NCBI RefSeq assembly: GCF_030418315.1
Contig: NZ_JAUHPV010000004.1
Location: 1 to 64,000 of the forward strand
From: Demequina zhanjiangensis
GTDB lineage: Bacteria; Actinomycetota; Actinomycetes; Actinomycetales; Demequinaceae
Direction of reading: 5' to 3'
Length of the DNA stretch: 64,000 bases
Positions 1 through 9,879 of this stretch are shown here, in pieces. Both the position numbers and the translations under genes were made by a program. A model generated the notes under the pieces. That model was not told the DNA's origin. It did no database searches and saw only the letters and a list, made by a program, of their open reading frames with translations. Numbering within the stretch: the stretch's first letter is position 1; each line of letters begins with the position of its first letter.

Positions 1-645
1 CGATGCTTCGAGCTTCGTGACCCGCTCGGACGCCTGGCCCGCAGCCCCGACAGCCTCGTTCGCGATCGCGACCGCGTTGGTCGTCGAGTTGGCGATCTCC
101 TGCACCGACGCGCTCATCTGCTCGATCGCGGCCGCTGCCGTCTGCGCGCCGTCCGACGTCACCTGCGCCTGATCCGTGAGCTGCACCGTCACGTTCTGCA
201 TCGTGGCGCCGATGGTGATGATCTCCTCGGCGGTCTCGTGCGACGCGTTCCGGATGCGAAGGTGCTCGGTGCGGTCCTCCCAGGCGTACGTGAAGCCCAA
301 TGGCTCGTCGGCGTCGTCAGTGAGAAGTGACAGCGTCGTCTCGACGATCCCGCCGTTGATCTCGAACCGCGACGTGCGCGGATAGTCGTGCGGGTTCGTG
401 GAGATCCGCGTGGCGTTGGCGAACTCCTGGACCAGCTGGCCGAGCAGAGCGTCGGGAGTCATGCCGTCCATCGCGTCGATGGTCCTGCAGGACACGTCGT
501 TGATGTACGCGATCCGCCCGTCCAGGCCCACCAGGAACAGCGGTACCGCGAAAGAGTCCAGCAGTCGCTCGATGCTCGTGCGGGTGGCGAGGCCCGCCGA
601 TCCCAGCCCCGCGTGCGTCTGACCTGTGTGACGTCGTCGTCCCAT
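1..645 (-). CDS. Soluble PAS-domain methyl-accepting chemotaxis-type protein (C-terminus cut off)
   Basis: The reading frame is open from an ATG at 645 to the window edge (215 codons), so the 3' part is missing. Residues about 20-130 look like a PAS sensor: 'FLVGLDGRIAYIND' is followed by 'FTYAWEDRTEH'. From about residue 135 a heptad-rich region with 'AAIEQMSASVQEIANS' matches the start of the MCP signalling coiled coil. No membrane segment or signal peptide is visible, so this would be a cytoplasmic chemoreceptor that senses a small ligand or redox state through PAS and signals to CheA/CheW (family knowledge). The start is supported by AGGGG about 8 bases upstream. No other chemotaxis gene is in the window. 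Confidence 0.8.
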   Translation of the reverse strand, partial: MGRRRHTGQTHAGLGSAGLATRTSIERLLDSFAVPLFLVGLDGRIAYINDVSCRTIDAMDGMTPDALLGQLVQEFANATRISTNPHDYPRTSRFEINGGIVETTLSLLTDDADEPLGFTYAWEDRTEHLRIRNASHETAEEIITIGATMQNVTVQLTDQAQVTSDGAQTAAAAIEQMSASVQEIANSTTNAVAIANEAVGAAGQASERVTKLEAS

Positions 646-763
646 GTGTATGCCCCTTCGTGTGGCCTCCCCCGTGTCTGCCACATCGGACGTGGCGGGG
701 CGCCGGTGAGGGGTTCCGCAAGGCCATCTGGGGCCGCGCGCCACCGGGAGGCCAGACGCCCGA

Positions 764-805
764 TAGAATTGGGCCGTCGGCCCAGGGAGGGACCGGCTCC
801 CTCCC
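764..805 (+). promoter_or_regulatory. typA promoter and two adjacent 5'-leader hairpins
   Basis: A TAGAAT -10 hexamer lies at 764-769. It is followed by two perfect inverted repeats: 6-bp arms with a 3-base loop at 770-784, then 8-bp arms (GGGAGGGA / TCCCTCCC) with a 5-base loop at 785-805. The second hairpin ends 19 bases before the typA ATG. The space between hairpin and ATG has only a weak ribosome-binding site, so the structure may affect translation. Confidence 0.5.
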
Positions 806-824
806 ACACGAAACGAGTACACGC

Positions 825-2726
825 ATGCCCCTGCGCTCAGACCTGCGCAACGTCGCGATCGTCGCCCACGTCGACCACGGCAAGACCACCCTCGTGGACG
901 CGATGCTCGTCCAGGGAGGCGCCTATGGCGACCACGCCCACGTCGAGGACCGTGCGATGGACTCCGGCGACCTCGAGCGCGAGAAGGGCATCACGATCCT
1001 CGCGAAGAACACTGCCATCCGCTACACCGGTGAGGCCGCCCCCGAGGGCGGCGCCACGATCAACGTGATCGACACGCCTGGTCACGCGGACTTCGGCGGC
1101 GAGGTCGAGCGTGGCCTCTCCATGGTCGACGGCGTCGTCCTCCTCGTCGACGCGTCCGAGGGCCCGCTCCCGCAGACCCGCTTCGTGCTCCGCAAGGCGC
1201 TCGCCGCGAAGCTCCCCGTCATCATCGTCGTCAACAAGGTCGACCGTCCCGACTCCCGCATCGACGAGGTCGTCGAGGAGACCCACGACCTGCTCCTCGG
1301 CCTCGCCTCGGACCTTGAGGACGAGGTGCCCGACCTCGACGTCGACGCGCTTCTCGAGGTGCCCGTCGTCTTCGCGTCCGCCAAGAACGGCATCGCGTCG
1401 CTCACCCAGCCCGCCGACGGCGCGCTCCCCGAGGGCGACTCCGTCGAGCCCCTCTTCAAGGTCATCATGGAGCGGATCCCCGCCCCGTCGTACGACGAGG
1501 GAGCCCCCCTCCAGGCGCACGTCACCAACCTCGACGCGTCGCCGTTCCTGGGCCGCCTCGCCCTCCTGCGTGTCTACAACGGCGAGATCCGCAAGGGCCA
1601 GCAGGTCGCGTGGGCCCGCCAGGACGGGAACCTCAAGTCGGTGAAGATCACCGAGCTGCTCGAGACCAAGGGCCTCGACCGCGTCCCCGCCGAGAAGGCC
1701 TTCGCGGGCGACATCGTCGCGATCGCGGGCATCGAGGACATCACCATCGGTGAGACCATCACCGACCTCGAGGACCCCCGTCCGCTCCCGCTCATCACCG
1801 TCGACGACCCCGCGATCTCGATGACCATCGGCATCAACACGTCGCCGCTGTCCGGCCGCGTCAAGGGCGCCAAGGTCACCGCGCGCCAGGTCAAGGACCG
1901 CCTCGACAAGGAGATCATCGGAAACGTCTCGATCCGCGTCCTCCCCACCGAGCGTCCCGACGCGTGGGAGGTCCAGGGCCGTGGAGAGCTCGCGCTCGCG
2001 ATCCTCGTCGAGCAGATGCGCCGCGAGGGCTTCGAGCTCACCGTCGGCAAGCCGCAGGTCGTCACCAAGGAGGTCGACGGCAAGCTGCACGAGCCCATGG
2101 AGCACATGACCATCGACGTGCCCGAGGAGCACCTGGGCGCCGTCACCCAGCTCCTCGCCTCCCGCAGGGGACGCATGGAGTCGATGGCGAACCACGGCAC
2201 CGGCTGGGTCCGCATGGAGTTCATCGTCCCCGCGCGCGGTCTCATCGGCTTCCGCTCGACCTTCCTCACCGACACCCGCGGCACCGGCATCGCGTCGTCG
2301 ATCGCCGCAGGCTACGAGCCCTGGGCCGGTGCGATCGAGTACCGCACCAACGGCTCGCTCGTCGCGGACCGTGCAGGCGCCGTCACCTCGAACGCGCTCA
2401 TGGCGCTCCAGGAGCGCGGCACCTTCTTCGTCGGCCCGACCGAGGACACCTACGAGGGCATGGTCGTCGGCGAGAACTCGCGCAACGAGGACATGGACGT
2501 CAACATCACCAAGGAGAAGAAGCTCAACAACATCCGCTCGTCCACGGCGGAGGAGCTCGAGCGCCTTGCGCCTCCCCGCCGCATGACCCTCGAGGAGTGC
2601 CTCGAGTTCGCGGGTGAGGACGAGTGCGTGGAGGTCACCCCTGAGAAGGTGCGCATCCGCAAGGTGATCCTGGACCAGACGGAGCGTGCGAGGGCGACTG
2701 CGCGAGCGAAGCGTCAGAACGCCTGA
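825..2726 (+). CDS. typA: Ribosome-associated GTPase TypA/BipA
   Basis: This 633-residue protein is a translational GTPase that binds the 70S ribosome and acts in assembly and stress adaptation (family knowledge). It starts [12 protein letters not shown]. The G1 loop AHVDHGKTT is at residues about 12-20, G3 DTPGHADFG near 84, and NKVD (G4) near 139. EF-G-like domains III and V and the TypA-specific C-terminal region follow ('RGLIGFRS'; '[14 protein letters not shown]' near 565). Length matches the family. The frame stays open upstream to 660, but similarity to TypA begins at the ATG at 825. That start is preceded by a promoter and two hairpins. Confidence 0.97.
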   Translation: MPLRSDLRNVAIVAHVDHGKTTLVDAMLVQGGAYGDHAHVEDRAMDSGDLEREKGITILAKNTAIRYTGEAAPEGGATINVIDTPGHADFGGEVERGLSMVDGVVLLVDASEGPLPQTRFVLRKALAAKLPVIIVVNKVDRPDSRIDEVVEETHDLLLGLASDLEDEVPDLDVDALLEVPVVFASAKNGIASLTQPADGALPEGDSVEPLFKVIMERIPAPSYDEGAPLQAHVTNLDASPFLGRLALLRVYNGEIRKGQQVAWARQDGNLKSVKITELLETKGLDRVPAEKAFAGDIVAIAGIEDITIGETITDLEDPRPLPLITVDDPAISMTIGINTSPLSGRVKGAKVTARQVKDRLDKEIIGNVSIRVLPTERPDAWEVQGRGELALAILVEQMRREGFELTVGKPQVVTKEVDGKLHEPMEHMTIDVPEEHLGAVTQLLASRRGRMESMANHGTGWVRMEFIVPARGLIGFRSTFLTDTRGTGIASSIAAGYEPWAGAIEYRTNGSLVADRAGAVTSNALMALQERGTFFVGPTEDTYEGMVVGENSRNEDMDVNITKEKKLNNIRSSTAEELERLAPPRRMTLEECLEFAGEDECVEVTPEKVRIRKVILDQTERARATARAKRQNA

Positions 2727-2778
2727 CACCTGTGCAGAAGGTGCATTCGGTCTCGCTCTCGGAACGTAGAGTGGTCGC

Positions 2779-3132
2779 ATGCTGAAGCGGATCCTCGGAC
2801 TCTCGGGCCTCCTGCTCATCGGAGCGGCCGTGGCCGCCGTCGGAACGCTCTCCCACCGCACCTACCCGTATGCGGGGGTGGCCGCGGTGATCGTGATGGC
2901 GTTCACGGCGGCGCTGTTCGCACGGCTGTGGCACCAGTGGGCCGGCCTGTCGCTCTTCGCGGCAGGCTGGGCCGTCGTGGTGTTCCTGCTCGCGCAGCAG
3001 GGTCCAGGCGGATCCGTGCTGATCGTCGACGACGCGCTCGGCCAGGTCTACCTGCTCGGATCCGCTGTCGCGATCGTGCTGGTCGCGATGGCGCCGGCCT
3101 TCTTCCTGAAGGGACGTGAGGATGTCGCGTAG
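2779..3132 (+). CDS. Small integral membrane protein (DUF6113-like)
   Basis: This 117-residue protein has four predicted hydrophobic helices: about residues 4-24, 31-48, 53-70 and 88-110. A short hydrophilic tail reads LKGREDVA. It resembles the small DUF6113-type membrane proteins found near typA in actinobacteria; the family assignment is a recollection, not a search result. The start fits a leaderless transcript, with TAGAGT at 2767-2772, six bases, then ATG. The stop overlaps the start of the VanW-family gene, so the two are probably co-expressed. Function is unknown. Confidence 0.75.
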   Translation: MLKRILGLSGLLLIGAAVAAVGTLSHRTYPYAGVAAVIVMAFTAALFARLWHQWAGLSLFAAGWAVVVFLLAQQGPGGSVLIVDDALGQVYLLGSAVAIVLVAMAPAFFLKGREDVA

Positions 3133-5680
3133 GCGCCGTCTCCAGATCGCGGAGCAGCAGCAGGCGGTCGCAGCGCGCCGCCGTTCCGTCGCGGGACGGC
3201 GACTGCGCCGCACGGCCGAGGCACGAGAGCTCTCGGATTCCTCCGCGCCGGATCAGGCAGCTCCGGAGGTCGCCCCTGAGCCTGAGCAGGCCGAGCCGGA
3301 GACCTCCCCGGCACCTGGCGGCGCGCTGGGTGTGGACGACACGGCGCCCGAGCCCTCATCACCCGTGGAGTCCGCCGACGCTCCTGAAGAGCCCACCGAG
3401 GACGACGACGCACGCCCTGTCCTGAGCCCCTACCTCCAGCCTGCCGCGGCGGCCGCAGTCCTCTCGACGAGCGCGGAGCCTCACGGCGACGATGCCGATG
3501 AGGACGTCGCGGAACCGGACGGCGCCGCAGACTCCGCGCCCGCCCCGGAGCCCGAGCTCGAGTCCGAGCCCGAGCCTGAGGACGAAGGTGAGCCCGAAGC
3601 GGCGGCGGAGCCCGAGTCGGCGGACGAGCCTGAGCCCGCTCTCGAGGCTGAGCCTGAGTCCGAAGCGGCGGCGGAGCCTGAGCTTGAGCCCGAGCCTGAT
3701 GCGTCGGCGCCTGCCGATGATGAAACCGAGGCTGACGCCGACGTCAACGCCGCCGTCGTGCCTGTGGCTGAGCGCGAGCTCGAGCCTGAGGACGAAGGTG
3801 AGCCCGAAGCGGCGGCGGAGCCCGAGCCCGAGCCCCCTCTCGAGCCTGAACCTGGCGCCGAGCCTGATGCGGAGTCGACGGCTGTCCTCCCGCCTGTGCC
3901 TGCGCTGTCCGAGGCGGACCAGCGAAGCCTGTACGCGGAGCTCGGGGAGACGGATGACGCTCCGCTGCCCGAGTTCCTGACGCGCGAACCTGAGCCCGCG
4001 GGCCCACCTCGCCGGTGGCCCCGCGTGCTCGTGCTCGTCCTCGTGGTGATCGGGCTGCTCTACGTGATCGCCCAAGCTGCTGTGGCAGACAGGGTGCCTC
4101 GCGGTGCGGAGGCCCTCGGCGTTCCGCTCGGAGGCCTCAGCACTGACGAAGCGGTCGGGGCGCTGCAGCCGGTCGCCGACGAGGCTTCTGCTGCACCGGT
4201 CTCCCTGGTGGTGGCGACGTCGTCGTATCTGACGTTCCCGGATCGTCTCGGTCTGTCCGTCGATGCGGAGGCGACCGTCGCGGAGCACACCGGCTTCTCG
4301 TTGTCGCCCATGCGCCTGTGGGACCAGATCGTCGGGATCGAGGAGATCGACGTGGTGCTCGCGGTGGATGAGGAGCGGCTCGATTCCGAGTCCCGCTCCG
4401 CAGCCTCGGTGCTCGACACCCCGGCGCACGACGCGCTCGTGCAGATCGTGGACGGCGTCGCGGAGCCCAGGGGAGGCACCCAGGCGGCGATCGTGGACTC
4501 CTCGGATCTGCGCGACGTGGTCCTTGCTCAGTGGCCCGCCACGCGGATCCAGGTGCCCGCCGACTTCACCGACCCTGAGCTCGGCTTCGAGGACGCGCGC
4601 GTGTTCGCCGACTCGCTCAACTCGGGTCCGTTGACGACAGACGTGACGCTGACATGGGACGGCGGCGAGATCCCTGTGGCCCACGAGGACATCGCGGGCG
4701 CGGCGAGCGTCGAGGCGGTGGACGGCGTCTATGAGCTCAAGGTGGACGGCGGGAGCCTCGCGCCCGGAATGATCGACGCCTTCCCGGAGCTCGTGATCGA
4801 TCCCGTGGACGCGAGCATCAGCTTCGATGCGCAGCACCAGATCGTGGTGGACGGCGGCGCTCCCGGACTGACCGTCGACGGCGAGGCGCTGGGCGAGGTC
4901 CTCGCATCCGCGGTGACGGTCGACGGTGCGACGGGTGAGGTGCCGTTCGTGGCGACCGAGGCGCAGAGCACTGCGGAGACGCTCGGCGCGGGCGACTTCA
5001 AGGAGATCGTCTCGTCGTTCGACACCCCGCTGACGAACGAGCCGGTGCGCACCCAGAATCTTCGGACGGCAGCAGCCGACGTGGAGAACACGATCGTGAT
5101 GCCGGGGGAGCAGTTCGACCTGCACGACGTGCTCTCGCCGATCACGGAGGAGGAGGGCTACTCCTACGCTCACGTGATCGTCAACGGTATCCTCACCGAC
5201 GGCATCGGCGGCGGACTGTCGCAGATGGCCACGACGTCGTACAACGCCGCCTACTTCGCGGGCTACCAGATCGACGACTTCCGCCCGCACAGCGTGTGGT
5301 TCCAGCGGTATCCGGCGGGCCGCGAGTCGACGATCTACGGCACCCAGATCAACATGGTGTTCACCAACGACACGCCGTACGCCGCGGTGGTGAACAGCTA
5401 CGTCGAGGCGGGCCGTCTGCACGTGGACATCTGGTCCACGCCGTACTACACGGTCGAGACGCAGGCCTCGGGCAAGCGCAACGTGGTGCAGCCGGGCGTG
5501 ACCGAGGTCAGCGCCGCGAACTGCTCCGCGAAGGGCGCCGGGCAGCCAGGCTTCACCATCACCAACTACCGCCAGGTGTTCCTGGACGGGGAGCAGGTGA
5601 AGGACGAGGACTACACCTGGACCTATCGGCCCGACAACGCGATCAGGTGCGTCTCGCCTGACGACGAGGACGACGAGTAG
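3122..5680 (+). CDS. VanW-family membrane protein with long Glu/Pro-rich cytoplasmic tail
   Basis: This is an 852-residue, probably cell-surface protein. Residues 1-35 are very basic (MSRRRRLQIAEQQQ). Residues about 40-285 are a low-complexity acidic Glu/Pro/Ala tail. A single membrane helix lies near 298-320. Extracellular repeats resembling the YoaR-type peptidoglycan-binding domain follow (about 330-610), then a VanW domain (about 625-785) with 'TPLTNEPVRTQNLR' and 'GGGLSQMATTSYNAAY'. VanW proteins occur with vancomycin-resistance genes but their role is unknown. A GTG at 3116 is an alternative start; ATG 3122 has GGGA upstream. The tail holds an exact 46-bp direct repeat. The gene overlaps the preceding one by 11 bases. 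Confidence 0.85.
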   Translation: MSRRRRLQIAEQQQAVAARRRSVAGRRLRRTAEARELSDSSAPDQAAPEVAPEPEQAEPETSPAPGGALGVDDTAPEPSSPVESADAPEEPTEDDDARPVLSPYLQPAAAAAVLSTSAEPHGDDADEDVAEPDGAADSAPAPEPELESEPEPEDEGEPEAAAEPESADEPEPALEAEPESEAAAEPELEPEPDASAPADDETEADADVNAAVVPVAERELEPEDEGEPEAAAEPEPEPPLEPEPGAEPDAESTAVLPPVPALSEADQRSLYAELGETDDAPLPEFLTREPEPAGPPRRWPRVLVLVLVVIGLLYVIAQAAVADRVPRGAEALGVPLGGLSTDEAVGALQPVADEASAAPVSLVVATSSYLTFPDRLGLSVDAEATVAEHTGFSLSPMRLWDQIVGIEEIDVVLAVDEERLDSESRSAASVLDTPAHDALVQIVDGVAEPRGGTQAAIVDSSDLRDVVLAQWPATRIQVPADFTDPELGFEDARVFADSLNSGPLTTDVTLTWDGGEIPVAHEDIAGAASVEAVDGVYELKVDGGSLAPGMIDAFPELVIDPVDASISFDAQHQIVVDGGAPGLTVDGEALGEVLASAVTVDGATGEVPFVATEAQSTAETLGAGDFKEIVSSFDTPLTNEPVRTQNLRTAAADVENTIVMPGEQFDLHDVLSPITEEEGYSYAHVIVNGILTDGIGGGLSQMATTSYNAAYFAGYQIDDFRPHSVWFQRYPAGRESTIYGTQINMVFTNDTPYAAVVNSYVEAGRLHVDIWSTPYYTVETQASGKRNVVQPGVTEVSAANCSAKGAGQPGFTITNYRQVFLDGEQVKDEDYTWTYRPDNAIRCVSPDDEDDE
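3571..3826 (+). repeat. Exact 46-bp direct repeat inside the acidic tail of the VanW-family gene
   Basis: Positions 3571-3616 and 3781-3826 are identical. They are 210 bp apart, which keeps the reading frame. Both encode EPEDEGEPEAAAEPE. A shorter third copy of the GAAGCGGCGGCGGAGCC core lies near 3661. This points to recent in-frame duplication within the low-complexity tail. Confidence 0.9.
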
Positions 5681-5730
5681 CGGGCGATACCGTGCGGGGT
5701 ACCAGCGCGTTTCGCGCCCCCGCGCGGCGG

Positions 5731-5736
5731 TATGAT
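5731..5736 (+). promoter_or_regulatory. Probable -10 element of fdxA
   Basis: TATGAT at 5731-5736 is a good -10 match in an otherwise GC-rich gap. It lies 36 bases before the fdxA GTG start. A ribosome-binding site (GGGAGG) lies between them. No clear -35 element is visible. Confidence 0.5.
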
Positions 5737-5771
5737 GCGAGAGTTCTGAAGACCCTAGGGAGGGAGTCGCC

Positions 5772-6089
5772 GTGACGTACGTCATCGCCTTGCCGTGTGT
5801 GGATGTCAAGGACAAGGCCTGCATCGACGAGTGTCCGGTGGACTGTATCTACGAGGGCGAGCGCTCGCTCTACATCCACCCCGACGAGTGCGTCGACTGC
5901 GGTGCATGCGAGCCCGTGTGCCCCGTCGAGGCGATCTACTACGAGGACGACCTGCCGGACAAGTGGGGCGACTACTACAAGGCGAACGTGGAGTTCTTCT
6001 CCGAGATCGGCTCGCCCGGTGGCGCCGCGAAGATGGGTCAGATCGCGCACGATCACGACGTCATCAAGGCGCTTCCGCCCCAGGGCTGA
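5772..6089 (+). CDS. fdxA: 7Fe ferredoxin (3Fe-4S/4Fe-4S)
   Basis: This 105-residue electron carrier has a bacterial 7Fe-ferredoxin layout. Cysteines 9, 17, 21 and 25 lie in 'PCVDVKDKACIDECPVDC'. The second cluster motif CVDCGACEPVCP spans cysteines 40, 43, 46 and 50. The spacing of the first motif (seven residues between C9 and C17) fits a 3Fe-4S site. The start is GTG with GGGAGG upstream. It lies 12 bases before dapC, the same pairing as fdxC-Rv1178 in M. tuberculosis (recalled). Redox partners cannot be told from sequence. Confidence 0.95.
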   Translation: MTYVIALPCVDVKDKACIDECPVDCIYEGERSLYIHPDECVDCGACEPVCPVEAIYYEDDLPDKWGDYYKANVEFFSEIGSPGGAAKMGQIAHDHDVIKALPPQG

Positions 6090-6101
6090 TCGCAGTCGCC
6101 T

Positions 6102-7223
6102 GTGGCATTGCATCCGTCCGCGCTGCCGGACTTCCCGTGGGACTCGCTCACGCCTTTCCGTGAGCGCGCGGCTCAGCATCCCGGTGGTGTGGTGGACCTG
6201 TCCGTCGGCACGCCCGTCGACCCGACGCCCGCCGTCGTCCGTGACGCGCTGATCGCTGCCGCCGACGCGCCTGGATACCCGCAGACCTACGGCACCCCGC
6301 CGCTGCGGGAGACCGTGGCCGCGTGGTTCGCGCGCCGTCGGGGCGTGCCGGACGTGGACCCGGCAGGCGTGCTGCCCACGATCGGGTCCAAGGAGATGGT
6401 GGCGCTGCTGCCGGCGCTGCTGGGCCTGGGGGAGGGCGACACCGTCGTCCACCCGACGGCCGCCTATCCCACGTACGACGTGGGGGCGCGGCTCTCCGGG
6501 GCCACTCCCTTCCCGGCCGACGCGGTCGAGCAGTGGCAGGACGATCCGACGGTGCGTCTGGTGTGGATCAACTCGCCGTCGAACCCGACGGGCGAGGTGC
6601 TCTCGCGCGAGGAGCTTCGGCGTGTGGTCGTCGCCGCTCGGCGGCTCGGCGCCGTGGTCGCGTCGGACGAGTGCTACGCCGAGTTGCCCTGGGACGAGCC
6701 GTGGATCACGGACGGCGTGCCGTCGATCCTGGACCCGGAGGTCGCGGAGGGAAGCCACGAGGGCCTGCTGTCCGTGTACTCGCTGTCGAAGCAGTCGAAC
6801 CTCGCCGGGTACCGCGCGGCCTTCGTCGCGGGCGACCCAGGCCTCGTGAAGCGGCTGCTCGAGGTACGCAAGCATGCGGGCTTCCTCATGCCGGCGCCGG
6901 TGCAGGCGGCCATGGCCGCCGCTCTTGCGGACGATGCCCATGTGGAGGCGCAGCGCGAGGTCTACAGGGCGCGTCGCGATGCGCTCAAGCCTGCGCTGGA
7001 GCAGGCGGGATTCAGGGTCGAGGGGTCGCAGGCCGGCCTGTATCTGTGGTCTACCCGGGACGAGGACTGCTGGGATACGCTGGCCTCGCTGGCTGACCTG
7101 GGACTCATCGTCGCCCCGGGAGCGTTCTACGGGGAGGCTGCTCGACAGCACGTCCGTGTGGCGTTGACCGCGACAGACGAGAGGATCAGCGAGGCAGTAC
7201 GCCGTCTCGCAAAACTTAAGTAA
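6102..7223 (+). CDS. dapC: Succinyldiaminopimelate aminotransferase (class I/II, PLP)
   Basis: This 373-residue fold-type I aminotransferase would convert N-succinyl-2-amino-6-ketopimelate to N-succinyl-LL-diaminopimelate in lysine and peptidoglycan synthesis. Visible motifs are 'INSPSNPTGEVLSR' (about 153-166), 'VASDECYAEL' and the PLP-lysine segment 'VYSLSKQSNLAGYR' (about 225-238). The GTG start at 6102 gives ALHPSALPDFPWD, typical of the actinobacterial enzymes. The assignment rests on adjacency to fdxA and on dapD/dapE in the same window; sequence alone would only say aminotransferase. The stop codon overlaps TAAACT, a possible -10 for gltA. Confidence 0.88.
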   Translation: MALHPSALPDFPWDSLTPFRERAAQHPGGVVDLSVGTPVDPTPAVVRDALIAAADAPGYPQTYGTPPLRETVAAWFARRRGVPDVDPAGVLPTIGSKEMVALLPALLGLGEGDTVVHPTAAYPTYDVGARLSGATPFPADAVEQWQDDPTVRLVWINSPSNPTGEVLSREELRRVVVAARRLGAVVASDECYAELPWDEPWITDGVPSILDPEVAEGSHEGLLSVYSLSKQSNLAGYRAAFVAGDPGLVKRLLEVRKHAGFLMPAPVQAAMAAALADDAHVEAQREVYRARRDALKPALEQAGFRVEGSQAGLYLWSTRDEDCWDTLASLADLGLIVAPGAFYGEAARQHVRVALTATDERISEAVRRLAKLK

Positions 7224-7300
7224 ACTGACGGCCAAGCAATCATCGGGGCAGTGCCGCCCCACCAACCGAAGGCGCTGCCGCGTCGTCTGGAAGGAGCCGC

Positions 7301-8596
<1,296 letters not shown>

Positions 8597-8663
8597 CCGC
8601 CCCCAGGCGGCGGGCGTCGTCCGGGTCTACCGTGGAGAGGTAGGGCTCGAGGAGGCGATCGCC

Positions 8664-8945
8664 ATGGATGAGCAGTCACTGCGCCGCGAGGCGAAACGGC
8701 GCGTCGAGGCGCGCAACGGGTTCTACTGGTACCTCGTCGTGTGCGTGGTGGTGTGGGGCATGCTCACGTTCATCTGGTGGATGAACGGTGGCGGCTACTT
8801 CTGGCCTGGCTGGGCTATGTTCGGCATGGGCATCGCGCTCGTGTTCGTGGCCGCCGCTGCCTTCCTGCCGGGTGCAGGCCAGGTGACGGAGGACCGGATC
8901 GAGCGCGAGTACGAGAAGCTGCGGAAGCGGACCGAGGCTGAGTAG
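8664..8945 (+). CDS. Small 2TM-domain membrane protein
   Basis: This 93-residue protein begins with a charged helix (MDEQSLRREAKRRVEARNGF). Two membrane helices follow at about 21-40 and 49-70, then a charged coiled C-terminal tail ending KLRKRTEAE. This matches the layout of the '2TM domain' family, whose function is unknown. GAGGAGG precedes the ATG. It is convergent with the NmrA-like gene, whose stop lies 10 bases away. Confidence 0.75.
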   Translation: MDEQSLRREAKRRVEARNGFYWYLVVCVVVWGMLTFIWWMNGGGYFWPGWAMFGMGIALVFVAAAAFLPGAGQVTEDRIEREYEKLRKRTEAE

Positions 8946-8954
8946 CCGTTCGCG

Positions 8955-9833
8955 TCAGGCCTGGTCGGACAGTCCGCTGCCCGGCGCGTGCCACACGGCG
9001 GCGTGCTCGCGGGCCCACGTGTCGAAGCGTTGCGGTGCGCGGCCCAGGACTCGCTGGACATCATCCGTGATCCCGTCCGCCTTTCCGAGGCGGGCGACGC
9101 TGTAGATCGCCGTGGTGACTCCGACCATCTCCCAGTCCATCGCGAGCGTCCGGCGGGCGTGGAGCGCGTAGCGGATCGCTCCTGGCCGCGCATAGGTGAT
9201 CGGACGTCCGAGGGTCTCGGTGAGGATGTCGGCCACCTCGCCGTACGTGAGCGCCTCGCTTCCCGTCGGTGTCCAGGCTCGGCCTGTATGCGCACCAGGC
9301 TCCAGGAGCGCGGCGGCTGCGATGTCGGCGACGTCCTGGGCGGAGACGAAGGAGGTCCTGCCGCGTCCTGCGGGCACCATGATGATGTCGTCGTCGCGAA
9401 TGTCTCTCGCATGCGTCGTGGAGAGGTTCTCCATGAAGAACGACGGGCGCACGAAGGTCCAGTCGAGCCCCGAGCCGCGCAGCCAGGTCTCCACCTTGGC
9501 GTGGGGGACGACGGTGGCGCTCTCCGCTCCCTGGAGGGACAGGAAGACGACGTGGCGTACCCCGAGCTCACGTGCCCGCGTGAGTGAAGGCAGCAGGTCG
9601 CGGGCGATGTTCGAGACGTGAGGGGGGCGGATCAGGAACATCGTCCGCACGTCGCGGAACGCGTCGTCCCACGTGGCCGGATCGGTGAGGTCGAGTGCGG
9701 TGTGCTCGGCTCCCTCAAGGCCGGGCGGGCGCCTGGTCGCGAGTCGGACCGGGGCGCCTTCGCAGGTGAGCCGACGGGCGACCAGCGAGCCGATGCGGCC
9801 GGAGGCTCCGGTGATGAGCAGGGGGGAGTGCAT
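8955..9833 (-). CDS. NmrA-like NAD(P)-binding protein (atypical SDR)
   Basis: This 292-residue Rossmann protein starts MHSPLLITGASGRIGS, a typical TGxxGxxG NAD(P)-binding loop of NmrA/HSCARG-like atypical short-chain dehydrogenases. Further family features are 'VVFLSLQGAE', 'WTFVRPSFFMENL' and 'VADILTETLGRPI'. Such proteins are NAD(P)H sensors or quinone/isoflavone-type reductases; the substrate is unknown. The upstream in-frame ATG at 9875 is unlikely, because GAAGGA sits nine bases before ATG 9833. It is divergent from marR with a shared palindrome, so the MarR protein probably controls it. Confidence 0.85.
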   Translation of the reverse strand: MHSPLLITGASGRIGSLVARRLTCEGAPVRLATRRPPGLEGAEHTALDLTDPATWDDAFRDVRTMFLIRPPHVSNIARDLLPSLTRARELGVRHVVFLSLQGAESATVVPHAKVETWLRGSGLDWTFVRPSFFMENLSTTHARDIRDDDIIMVPAGRGRTSFVSAQDVADIAAAALLEPGAHTGRAWTPTGSEALTYGEVADILTETLGRPITYARPGAIRYALHARRTLAMDWEMVGVTTAIYSVARLGKADGITDDVQRVLGRAPQRFDTWAREHAAVWHAPGSGLSDQA

Positions 9834-9858
9834 GCAGGTGTCCTTCGAAGCGCTGACA

Positions 9859-9879
9859 ATATGTGTACTATACACATAT
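9859..9879. promoter_or_regulatory. Divergent promoter and probable MarR operator palindrome
   Basis: ATATGTGTA and TACACATAT form perfect 9-bp arms around a 3-bp spacer. TACTAT (9866-9871, plus strand) and TATAGT (9867-9872, minus strand) inside it can serve as -10 elements for marR and for the NmrA-like gene. Binding at the site would block both promoters. The palindrome runs into the marR start codon. Confidence 0.7.

Noticed and set aside
837-2861. 674-aa open frame antisense to typA
   Set aside because: High GC3 genes leave long open antisense frames; its codon pattern is that of a shadow and it has no domain features.
3571-3826. Repeats in the VanW gene as a possible CRISPR
   Set aside because: Only two exact copies, in frame, within a low-complexity protein tail; no spacer structure and no cas genes.
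3359-5824. 821-aa open frame antisense to the VanW gene
   Set aside because: It is the mirror of a strong coding gene, rich in Arg/His/Leu from antisense GC codons, and overlaps fdxA.
9863-9877. GTG 9863 as the marR start
   Set aside because: It would put the operator palindrome inside the coding region and lacks a ribosome-binding site; ATG 9878 fits the six-base leaderless rule.
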